The notes below the pieces were generated by a model, which saw only the letters and a program-made list of their open reading frames with translations, was not told the origin of the DNA and did no database searches. Shown in pieces: positions 11,297 to 21,045 of a stretch of 64,000 nt of DNA. A program made the translations under genes and the position numbers. Source of the DNA: Marsupella aquatica (taxonomy: Eukaryota > Marchantiophyta); NCBI GenBank assembly GCA_973895155.1, contig OZ316892.1:14632001-14696000 (forward strand), read 5' to 3'. The number at the start of each line of letters is the position of its first letter. Position 1 is the stretch's first letter.

Positions 11297-12411
11297 CCCT
11301 ATTATCTTGTCTATGCATCTTGACTACTGTGGTCAACACATATGGTCTGTTGCCAAAAATGTTTATGAAAATCATTTCCTTTCATGCTGGTTTTGTCATG
11401 TAGTGCTCACCTATTCTCAAGAAAGACTCACCAGTCGTACCTAGTTGAGCAAATTTGCAGACAGGTTCTATTTCAGAAAACTTTTGTAAAATTTGCAATA
11501 ACAGAGTCATGACCTCTGGGAACAGGTCTAATGTACTAGGGAGCATTAGGCAATATTTTTTGTTTCAGAATTTGATTTCATAATGAGTTTTTGTTAAACG
11601 GATGTGAGCTCATTCATGTGTATCACACCATTTTCATTGGATGTGAGCAAATTAGGAAATGTTTCCAGTATGAAACATAATTATACTAAACACTATAATT
11701 ACATTACAGTGTACAATGTAGTTGATTGTAATGATATTTGAAATTGTACAAACTTCGAGTCCTGGCCATGGCAGTGTGATGATTATTAGTAAGGACTCCT
11801 CCACCCATGGGTATGAACTCCTTTATAGTTCCGACTATGTTTGACACCAGCATTGCCTGCGAGAGAGGTTGGCTAAGATGCGAGACTCAAAAGGCGGTAA
11901 CTGCGCTCGCTGCCTTGTGTGCAGGTATGTGTGCATGGTCCTGTCTAAGCAGACTGTCACCAACCTGTTAAGCTGGACAGAGACTCCTGTGCTGGGCTAG
12001 ACTTACAAACTCTGATGGGTGCGCCTGTCCCCTGCTTACCCATTTAATTCTCTGGAGCCCTAGGCTTGGGAACAACTGAGATGGCTTTGCTTAAGTGACT
12101 TGAGCAGGAAAACCTCGCCAATATTCGAGACCACATCCACCCGACAGACATTTGATTTGATTGAAGACCATGAAGGATGAGCACAGAAACGTTGCATCGA
12201 CGATCAACTCCAACTTTACAGCAAGATGAATGCAAAAACTTCATTCATCCGAAAATAAAGCAATTCTGATCATACAAATTTCATCTGATAGTTACTCTAA
12301 CGCATTACATCTATTATCCTAGAATCCTCCGACAATTGTTCTTTTCCTATATTGAAAGATGGGCTAACCCATTTCTATAACCTGTGAGATTTTTGTTGCT
12401 GCTGGAAGTTC
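11297..12411. other. Gene-free stretch downstream of the TRAPPC6 gene
   Basis: No gene recognised. The proximal part probably includes the 3' untranslated region of the minus-strand TRAPPC6 gene. Confidence 0.4.
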
Positions 12412-15027
12412 TCAACTTTTGATTAGAATATTGCTAAGCTTGAATTCACTACCAGCCTGGCCGAATCCAAATGGGCCTTCTTAAGGAAACTTAGAATGTC
12501 GTACTCTATCCAAGAGACAAATTCAATTTTCCCCGGCACAGGAGTGATTTCAATTCACTCAATTGCTCTAGGGAATGAGCCCGGATGCCATCAGTCACGT
12601 TCAGAGCTTTTCGTTTGTTCTAAGTTTCAAATGTTCGTACACATGTGCCCGCCTCTAGAGCATAGGCACTCCAATCCACGTTAAACTTTGATGCGGACAA
12701 CAAATGAGCCTGGAGACAGAACTTCAAGCCATCAACAACACTAATGATCCAATTCTATTACGGCCAAAGGAGTGGCTTTACAAGACGAATGATGTCAGTA
12801 TGAGATACTCAGGAAGCCATATCCCACAAAATCAGTTAAACGTCTAACTCGCTAACATTTCCATACTTCATTAGATGCGACCAAAGAAAAAGGGATGAAG
12901 TAAAGAATTCTCTTGGAGAGAAAGTACCCACATGCTGGTAGTGTCGAAACCTCTGCTGATACGGCACATGTAACTCCCAAATTCGTCAAGGCCCCCCGAA
13001 TGAGTCCGCAAGGAAAATAAAGGTATTGTCCAGCAGCCTGTGAGGCTCTTGCCGCATTTGCACTTGCAGATGATTCTCCATCAACCGAAGGACTGTCCAG
13101 GGAAATTCGAACAAGCCATCTGAATCGATTATCCTGCAGTACAAACACACCCTGCGAAGTTCAACCTCGTCAATCTGCTGTAATACACATTGCATTGCTC
13201 AGAAACATATCAGCCTTGAAACAACCCGAAGGATACCAGAGCAAACTACAATCCTCCACCGTGGAAACCATAGCGATACACGTGCTATGTCATTCGGTGG
13301 GGAGGGAAAGACCGCGGAAGCTGGTGACTGGCTGCCAAGACGTCAGGATTAATGGCTTGAATTATCTGCTTCTGAAATATCACCAGTAATGAGAACCTCC
13401 ATGGGACCCAGTATCCAAGAGTTTTCCCAAACGGTCTGATTTTGTCTGCGTAGAATTTACAGCTACTGAACTAGAATAATTGCACTCATGATTAGGCTCT
13501 TATGAAGTTTCTCAAGTCCGATCCTGGAAGGTCACAATGTCTTTTTTAATAACACAAATAAGCAGGCAAACGGTCCGTCCCCAAGAGCTTCCAGACGATA
13601 TATCATTGCGGCTGAATCAGGTTGCCTCCATAGATTTTGCGAGCTAGGTTACTGACTATTGCTTGAAAAAATCCAATTGGAAGGGACATCCTTCGAGTGG
13701 TCTTGAAAATCTGAACATATTTCCATCAGCCCTCTCCTGCCCTCAGATCTCTTTGTGAGACCTTCGAAATATAAAGATGGACTTCTTGGGTGTTCAGGTG
13801 GTTGTGCAGAGAGAGCACGGGCCTCTGGTAATAAACACTGAAAGTAGAGGCACTTGGAACAATTGAATAACAAAGTTGAAGCCTGTGACCACTTGAACTA
13901 ATATTGGTGCTAAAGGCACACTTCCTTTACGTCTGCCAGAAGAAAGTCAATAGCTTGGTCCAGCAGTCACTGAAGAGAGAAATTGAGTCATGTCGTGGTG
14001 TAATTACACCAGTACTATCAATGGAAAGATTCGCGTTGGGGTATGGATCTGGTGAACACAACAAACTGAAAGGTGTCGCTCTTACTGTGAAGCGGAATCT
14101 CCACATCTCGCCCAGGGAAGTTCAGGACATCGGTACGTGTAGGGTTCCTTCTGTCAAATAATAAAGGTCAAGAGCTTACCCGATGGTTGGTCTTCAGATT
14201 ATCAACTTGTTTCTTGAAGACTTCGGTCCAAAAGTCTTTACAGATAAACTTTATCGCCTCCAAATGGTCTCCAAAACGAGGCCTCTCCTTGTTAGTATAT
14301 CTTCAAAAAGCAACACCAGGAAATCCAAGTCAGAATACTTTCCGGCATTTCTAACAGCCCAACGGCTCACACAACCCTTGACATATAGTCCTTAACACTT
14401 TCATCATTTCCACATCCCTCCAACCCTTAAAATTAAAGATAGACTATTCGCCCCCGAAATGGTCTCCAAAAAGAGGCCTCCTTATCAGTATATCGTCAAA
14501 AATCGATCAGAGGAAATCCAAATTAAAATGCTTCCCCGCTAAGAGCTCGCACAACCAATGACATACTCCCCACACTTTCATAATTCCACATCCTTCCGAC
14601 TGTTAAAAGTATTGACACTCCTCAGATGAAGGTCTTTGCATTCCGCATCCAGGAAAAACCCCCCAAAAAGGGAAAACCTAACAGAGCTTATACCGCAACG
14701 AGTCGCAACGGTACCATCCCTTACATCCCAAAGTTGAACTCCTTAGTACAGATTGAAATCAATAAAACGTTGCCGAACTGCAGACAGCGGCGGACAAAAC
14801 TTGGCATACTCCGTGCACCCGACCGTCCTGACAGAAATTCAGTGCGACAAGAATGCTTCGTTGAGCTGATTTCACCTCTCGGCGAGTTGAAGCCCGACTT
14901 GGAAGCCAATGGCTTCGATCCGCCTTGCAGCCAGGTCCGGTTTAGTTGGATGCAAACGTGAACAGTAAGTGTGCACCAGCTCCAAGTTCACACTATCAAT
15001 GCAGCTCTCCGCCACTTCTCGAGCCAT
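12412..15027 (-). CDS. TRAPPC6: TRAPP complex subunit 6 (Trs33-like), 4 exons
   Basis: Subunit of the core TRAPP tethering complex acting at ER-Golgi/Golgi membranes as part of a Rab GTPase exchange factor. Hand-built exons, in transcript order: 14,876-15,027; 14,180-14,300; 12,928-13,151; 12,412-12,433. All junctions are GT-AG and phases agree. The start follows the plant family N-terminus (MAREVAESCIDS, then ARRIEAIGFQVG). Exon 2 carries RPRFGDHLEAIKFICKDFW, exon 3 FVLQDNRFRWLVRIS and the hallmark FPCGLIRGALTNLGV..CAVSAE..LPAC. Total length is 172 residues, close to the ~173 of the Arabidopsis protein. The last 22-nt exon (ending ILIKS) is the least certain: without it exon 3 reads through to a stop at 12,852 with an unrelated tail. 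The intron between exons 1 and 2 contains a decoy duplication of the start of exon 2. Confidence 0.88.
14251..14612. repeat. ~195-bp tandem duplication including part of TRAPPC6 exon 2
   Basis: Copy one (about 14,251-14,438) covers the 5' part of TRAPPC6 exon 2, its splice acceptor and adjacent intron. Copy two (about 14,446-14,612) lies wholly in intron 1. Shared blocks include AATGGTCTCCAAAA, GAGGCCTC, AGTATAT, AGGAAATCCAA and TTTCCACATCC, offset by ~195 bp. The intronic copy has diverged and lacks a full exon. Confidence 0.8.
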
Positions 15028-15647
15028 TCCTCTCCTGCGGCCATCATTGTCCTCTCCGGCACTAGTGAGCAAATCTCTCTCTTCTTCTTTTGCCCATTAA
15101 CCCTCCTTGCTTTGTCCAATCACATGTCATGGGCAAGGGGAAGTTCCTCTCCGTGTTATTCAGTACCGCTTACTAACACATGCCTATCAGTTGCGTGAGT
15201 TCCAATTCTCATTCATCTCTCCATTCCACCATCCCTTTTGGAGATTTTGTGTGAGAATGAGGGCAGGTAAGTATATTCTGCCTGTCTATGGAAGACGAAA
15301 GACGCGTTCAGACATAACAATCCAGGCGCACATCTATCAACTCACCTTCCGATTCGATTTTGCTCCGATGTCTGTCAACGCTGGTCGCATCGACAAATCC
15401 TCGCGTAATGCGTTCCTTCCGCGCGAATGAATGCTTGAGAGCTAAGCCGGGGCTAAGAGCTAGGGCACCATGTCCTATGATTTGCGATCGTTTGGACACA
15501 TCGCAGAATCCGAAGCTCCGATGTTGATGGTGAAGCTCTGGTGCAGAGACACCTCTGATTTGAGATCTGTCAAAATTAATGCGAAACTCCCGTCGGAAAG
15601 TTGGATCAGCACTGAAAGAAACTCGAATCAGGAGAACTTCAAAAGAA
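15028..15647. other. Upstream region of TRAPPC6
   Basis: Probable 5' region of the minus-strand TRAPPC6 gene. Plus-strand and minus-strand open frames of 60-115 codons occur here but have no recognisable domain. Confidence 0.4.
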
Positions 15648-15721
15648 TGGCCCATACAGGTCTCGAACCTGTGACCTTCGCGTTATTAGCACGACGCTCT
15701 AACCAGCTGAGCTAATAGGCC
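15648..15721 (-). tRNA. tRNA-Ile (anticodon AAU)
   Basis: A 74-nt cloverleaf read on the minus strand. The acceptor stem GGCCUAU pairs with AUGGGCC with one U-G wobble, and the discriminator base is A. The D arm contains UAGCUCAGCUGG (A box) and the T arm GGUUCGAGACC (B box). Anticodon loop CUAAUAA gives AAU (plus-strand 15,685-15,687), decoding AUU and AUC after wobble modification. It has no intron and no encoded CCA tail. A TTTT Pol III terminator lies three bases downstream (plus-strand AAAA at 15,641-15,644). The sequence closely resembles plant cytosolic tRNA-Ile. Confidence 0.97.
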
Positions 15722-17809
15722 AAAGCTGACCCCCACCTCTCGGTATTTAGAAGTTCAATTTTACTCTCGTTGTATATATTCTGTTGTTTTGCTGCATGTG
15801 TAGGGTTCTAAAACTCCACTACAGTAGCCATTTAGAAACCTGGATCCACAAGGTTTCATTCACTATTAGTAGTAGCTTTCTCCTAAAGTCATGGAGCAGA
15901 CCAGCGTGCTAGGGGATAAGAGTTAGTGGAATGGCAGAAAAGGGAGCCGGGAAATAGTTTGAACACTTCCCCCTTGTGTATGGCCATTGGAAGTTTGAAG
16001 AGAAACATGCTTGGATTGACTACCAAGAGAAATAGCGCAATTTGGATGGACATAGTACTGTTGAGACCTCAAACTGTGACCATATATTGGGAGGAAATAT
16101 TGTATTGAGATATAAACTAACAACTGAAGCCTTGCAGATTTTAAGTTGTGTACAAGTCAAAAGAATTTAAGTTTCTTTGTCTTTAAATGGTTTATTCATA
16201 GGATGAACTATACTCCACTACGCCAAACCCATATATGAAGCCTATGGACGGGCAGGTGTCACAAATTCTATGTTTGCAAGTCTTTATCAAGAGGTCCAAT
16301 TTTGTTTCATGGCAGACACCTAAAGCTCTAAACTTACCTGCTTGCTTTGGAGGTCTTTGGGGTTCTATACTTTTGGGAAAACTGGCACGATACAATCACA
16401 AGAGCACAACCAACCAACTAGCATGTACACCGACACCGAGAGATACGTGGTTCATCTTCATCAAGACCATGTCCACGGAATGCTAGAGCTTTACTAAAGC
16501 TTTGGCCACCATGGCCACACAAAGTCTCCTTGTACAAGCTCTCCAATAATTCCTCTCCTAGCTAACTTACTCCCTCAAGAATGAGCATGAGTATCCAAGA
16601 GGAGTTCTCCCTAACCCCTCTATATACTAGAGTCGTAATTAATCACCATTAACATACTAATGGGCATACTAATGGTGATTTAGTCTAAGTAACTAGAAGT
16701 TATTACAAGACTAAAGTTAACCCAACATCTACCCTATCTGACCGTTCTCTACCTGTATGTGCAATCTTTTGTTTAGAGCACCTACGTTATCCAAGAGTTT
16801 TTGTTCTCAGTGCCTTCTTTAGACTACAAGAGTTTGTTCCACTGCAAAGAGCTCAGAGATTCAATACTGGGTTAATTTTAGGACATCTACTCAAATTACT
16901 CTTGGCAACCATCAGAATCCACTCTTTACACGAGTTTGTTCCACTGCAAAGCACTCATACATTCACTATTCTGTTTACTTTAGGGCATCTAGTCAAATTA
17001 CTCTCGGTGACCATCTGATGCACTTCGCCTTACTGGAGCTTACCAAGGCTTTTCAGTTTGCCCTTCACAGGGTTTTAGTTTGCAATTGTGAGTCACACTT
17101 GTTGGACTCCTAATAAGGATGTTTGGATGTTTAGATGTTCTTTTTGTGTTTTTCCCTTTCTCGTTATTGGGTCTCCTCGGATCATTTATCTCAAACAGCT
17201 TGTCTCCCGGTTTGCAGCAATCTGTTCTTTCGCAGTGTGTTGTTTTCAGTTCCCCAGATTTGCAAAGAAAGTTTCGGAATCTCTCATATCAATTTGTTGC
17301 CTCGGAATGTGTTTCGGCATGGTAGATATCACACTTAGGCGATACACACAGCGCAGGAGAGTTTACGAGTTTTCCACAATGAGTGAGTTTTCCATCTCTC
17401 CCATCCCGATCGGTCTGAAAGAAAGAACAATGAGATTTAGTTTGAACTCTTGCACTGCCGGACTGAAAGGGTCTGCAGCAATCTTCCCTGTTTCAGAAAA
17501 ACCCTGATCGAAGACTCGACGAATGATGAACTCGGCTATGAAGTCAATGGAATACGGTTGCAGCCCGGACTGCTACGACCTCCGATCCGATATAAACCCA
17601 TACCACTCTACTGGATATGCCTCGCTAAGACTCCGGACACTGGAAAAACAGAGGACCTTCACGATGTAAACGCCGAAGGTTCAAAGGCTGCTAAGATGTG
17701 CCAATAAAGTCACAATTCGCTGTGGATGACAGATTAAGTACGTTGTCTAGAAACCGGTCCTATACCGACTACGACCACACTGATCAATCTCACAGCTGAT
17801 TAAAAATAA
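15722..17809. other. Intergenic stretch with duplications
   Basis: No gene recognised. It holds a near-palindrome AACCTGGATCCACAAGGTTT at 15,836-15,855, a perfect 11-bp inverted repeat (AATCACCATTA, arms 16,641-16,651 and 16,670-16,680), a 102-bp tandem duplication at about 16,824-17,027 (both copies carry AGTTTGTTCCACTGCAAAG), and a diverged copy of the 10.8-kb repeat family at about 17,120-17,235. Confidence 0.5.
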
Positions 17810-18049
17810 GGAGCACTGGAGAGTTCCCCTTTGGAAATTCAGCTGAAAGCATACAAGGAGCAGCTAGAAGCGGCTTGCAAGGAAGCTGCCACAGCTAGAG
17901 AAGCTTTAACATCCTTAGAGAAGGCTAGCCATGGAGAGAAGTCTTTGCTGCTCGAGTCCTCACGTGGAAAAGATAAGAAGATACAACATCTGAAAGCCAC
18001 ACATCGTTCGCTTACCACCATGACGTTTGCTGAGTCGATCGCTCGATGA
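17810..18049 (+). other. Short coiled-coil-like open frame overlapping the PPR start codon
   Basis: An open frame follows an in-frame stop at 17,807 and ends at 18,047-18,049, overlapping the PPR start codon as ATGA. It lacks an early ATG. The predicted peptide is charged and heptad-like (KAYKEQLEAACKEAATAREA), as in coiled-coil or myosin-like proteins. A possible splice acceptor AG precedes 17,811. It may be a fragment of a coiled-coil gene exon or chance coding potential in the PPR leader. I do not recognise a parent gene. Confidence 0.3.
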
Positions 18050-21045
18050 AACGCTTCTTCGCCTTCTCGACAGTGCGACCTAATAGTTTTGATTTTCTGT
18101 TGGTCAGGCGTTTTGCTGCGTGCGTTGGCGAGAAAACAACTCGCGAGAGTGCCACCTCATTTTTACTGCGCACGGACAGACAGAGATCCTCGATGTTGAT
18201 GATTCAGGAGGGGTCATGGACCTCTCCACTCTCAGCAGCACTTGCGTCGCAGGAAAACCTTAGGTCCGATTCGTGTTCCCTTGACTCATTTAGACAAAGA
18301 TCTCGAGGAGGGTCCTCAACCGCTCCTATTGCGTTTGGAAGATTGAATTCAAAGATTTGTATAGCAGGAGTTTCATTAGCCTTTTCGGAGAAATCGCAGG
18401 GTGATACTGTACCTGTATCGTTGCTCAGATCGGCAGCAAATAGTGGAAGCAATGGATGGAGGCAAGAGGAGGCAAATAACTCAAAATGGGCCTGGAGGAG
18501 TGAGACAGGCAGGAGAAGGAAGAAAAGGTACCCGGGCTTTGTCAACACGATTCTTAATTCCCTCCAAGAATGGCCAGATGCGGATATAGAGCAAGGTCTG
18601 GAGCAGTGGAAGGGGCAACTACAGGTCAAGGAGCAATCCATAATCTTGAACGAAGAGAGATCTTGGGTCAGGGCCTTAAGAATTTTCTCGTGGTTGCAGA
18701 GGCAAGATGATTATTCTCCCAACGTATTTCACTACAACATCATGCTGAAAATTTTTGGGCGAGCTAAAAAATTGGAGCTTGTAGAGAAGCTATGGAAGGA
18801 GATGGAGGAGAAAGAAGTGATTCCCTCGAATGTTTCTTTCAGTACTTTAATTGATTTGTATGGGAAAGGTGGAAACCCTGAAAAGGCTCTGGAGTTTTTC
18901 GAAGACATGAAAAGCAGAGGTATTGAGCCAGATGAGGTGACCATGAACACGCTCGTCAATTTACATAAGCAGTGTGGGAATGTGGATGCAGCTGAGAAAT
19001 CCTTCAACAGTTTCTCACGGAATGTGGAAAATTGCAACACAATGATAGATCTGTATGGAAGAGCAGGTCGCTATAATGATGCTGCAAGGATATTTTCAGA
19101 AATGACTGTGGATGGCATATCCGCAGACACTGTCACGTTCAACACAATGATCAAAGTGTGTGGGCGGACTGGAAGGGTGGAGGAAGCAGAAGCATTGTTT
19201 AATAGGATGCAACAGGATGGTCTTTCTCCAGACGTTGTTACTTTTAATGTTCTTCTATCGGTGTTTGCTAAGGCTGCAATGATAGAAAAGATTCTGGACT
19301 ACTTTACCAAGATGAAGGAAACAGAAATAGTGCCTGATCTTGTGACCTTCCAGACTCTCTTGAGTGCACTGACCCTTCGAGATATGGTTAGTGAAGCAGA
19401 GGCCACACTGAAAGAGATGACCATCCTGGGCTTTAGAACAGGGGAAGTCGTGAGTGTCGGATTGGCACGGATGTACATACGAGTGGGTCTCTTAGGAAAA
19501 GCTACCAAAGTCTTAAAGAGCTATCAATCCTCAGCGTCTCTTAGTGGCTCGGGCCTTGCTGCTGTAATTGATTCTTACGCTGAAGAGAGACTGTGGAAGG
19601 AATCAGAGGAGCTTTTTGTCGGATGCAAGCAGAGCTGGAGTGTCGAGAATTTCAACACCATGCTTAAGGCTTACGGCTTGGCAGTATTGCAGGAAAAAGC
19701 TTGGAAGTTATTTTCCAGTATGGAAGAAAAAGGTGTGTCTCCAGATGAGATCACTTATAACACCATGATCCATACCTTGTCTACTGCTTCTCCGGTTGAC
19801 GTAGAAAAAGTTGACCGTGTCCGAAGCGAGATGCATATAAAGAGATGTAAGCTCCAGCGGTCGAGTTTCAATGTCCTGATAACAATGTATAGTAAGCTTG
19901 GGATGGCAAGAGAAGCTAAGCACACCTTTGAGCAGATGGAGGCAGCTGGAATATCACCCGATGCAATCTCATACGGGGCCCTAGTCAATGCGTTCGCAGA
20001 AGTGGGCTATGCGAACGATGCTGAGCGAACAGCAATTGCGATGAGGAAAGCAGGCTTCACACCCAATAGAGTTGTGTATACTACCTTGATGAAACTGTAT
20101 GGCAAGATGAACAATACTCAGGAAGTTGAGAAGATGTACGCTGAGATGGCACGAGCGGGAGTTGGGCCAGACCTCTTTGCAACTAACTTTCTAATAGATC
20201 AGTATGGTAAAGTGGGGCAGATCAAAGATGCTGAAAGAATCTTCAGGGGACTGGAAGAGGATATTGGAGGTCTCGGTGTTAATGAAGTTACATTCACTAC
20301 TATGCTGGATATGTACAAGCAATCAGGCCTAATTCATCAAGCTTTGGAAATGGCAAAGAGAATGCTGAGCATGGATAGTCTCAAGGACGTAGTGTCTTAC
20401 AACAGCATCCTCGGGCTTTATGTCTCACTTGGAAGAGTAACTCAAGCCATGGAAGTCTTTCAGTCTCTGAGTATCAAACATGTAGAGCCTGATATGATCA
20501 CCTTTTCCATTATGACCAGTATCATGAAGAAAATCGGGTCTTTCCAGGAGGCATTAGATCTTTTTGCAACTGCTACCGAAGCGGGGCTCTCTCATACAGT
20601 TCAGTCTTTGACTGCGCTAATTAGCCTGTATGCACGGGTTGGAATGATGAACGAGGCTTTCCAAACCTGTGAGAGACTTCTGCAGGGTGCGTTCGCTCTT
20701 GATAATCCAGCTTGCAATGCCATGATTTATGCTTATGGAACGGCGGGTCGGGTTGATGAGAGTCTGCGCCTATTCATGGACATGGAAACTCATGGTTTAC
20801 AACCTGACGTTGTTACCTACACAACTGTAATCACGATCTATGGAAAAACGGGCTTACTGGAAGGAGTTAGCAGAATGTTCAAGCGAATGAAGCAGGCAGG
20901 TTGTGAACCCAGTATGGCCACCTACAGAGTAGTGATTGACATCTACAGAAATGCTGGGAAGCTGGATCTCGCTGCCATGGTTCAGCAAGAAATGCAGTTT
21001 GCTCAATATATAAGAGAGAAAATGCTTCATGAGGCAGAGTTCTGA
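18046..21045 (+). CDS. P-class PPR protein, At1g73710-like, intronless
   Basis: RNA-binding pentatricopeptide-repeat protein, expected in chloroplast or mitochondrion, where P-class members stabilise, process or help translate organellar transcripts. The frame is 999 residues without interruption. Residues 1 to ~180 are a low-similarity N-terminal region compatible with a transit peptide. From about residue 220 to 985 there are roughly twenty 35-residue repeats of the form VTFNTMI..CGRTGRVEEAEALFNRM. Order and spacing resemble Arabidopsis At1g73710, including the segment NTMIDLYGRAGRYNDAARIF. There is no E or DYW domain. ATG at 18,046 is used; an alternative ATG at 18,193 would remove 49 residues and cannot be excluded. 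Intronless structure is usual for PPR genes. Confidence 0.93.
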   Translation: MKRFFAFSTVRPNSFDFLLVRRFAACVGEKTTRESATSFLLRTDRQRSSMLMIQEGSWTSPLSAALASQENLRSDSCSLDSFRQRSRGGSSTAPIAFGRLNSKICIAGVSLAFSEKSQGDTVPVSLLRSAANSGSNGWRQEEANNSKWAWRSETGRRRKKRYPGFVNTILNSLQEWPDADIEQGLEQWKGQLQVKEQSIILNEERSWVRALRIFSWLQRQDDYSPNVFHYNIMLKIFGRAKKLELVEKLWKEMEEKEVIPSNVSFSTLIDLYGKGGNPEKALEFFEDMKSRGIEPDEVTMNTLVNLHKQCGNVDAAEKSFNSFSRNVENCNTMIDLYGRAGRYNDAARIFSEMTVDGISADTVTFNTMIKVCGRTGRVEEAEALFNRMQQDGLSPDVVTFNVLLSVFAKAAMIEKILDYFTKMKETEIVPDLVTFQTLLSALTLRDMVSEAEATLKEMTILGFRTGEVVSVGLARMYIRVGLLGKATKVLKSYQSSASLSGSGLAAVIDSYAEERLWKESEELFVGCKQSWSVENFNTMLKAYGLAVLQEKAWKLFSSMEEKGVSPDEITYNTMIHTLSTASPVDVEKVDRVRSEMHIKRCKLQRSSFNVLITMYSKLGMAREAKHTFEQMEAAGISPDAISYGALVNAFAEVGYANDAERTAIAMRKAGFTPNRVVYTTLMKLYGKMNNTQEVEKMYAEMARAGVGPDLFATNFLIDQYGKVGQIKDAERIFRGLEEDIGGLGVNEVTFTTMLDMYKQSGLIHQALEMAKRMLSMDSLKDVVSYNSILGLYVSLGRVTQAMEVFQSLSIKHVEPDMITFSIMTSIMKKIGSFQEALDLFATATEAGLSHTVQSLTALISLYARVGMMNEAFQTCERLLQGAFALDNPACNAMIYAYGTAGRVDESLRLFMDMETHGLQPDVVTYTTVITIYGKTGLLEGVSRMFKRMKQAGCEPSMATYRVVIDIYRNAGKLDLAAMVQQEMQFAQYIREKMLHEAEF

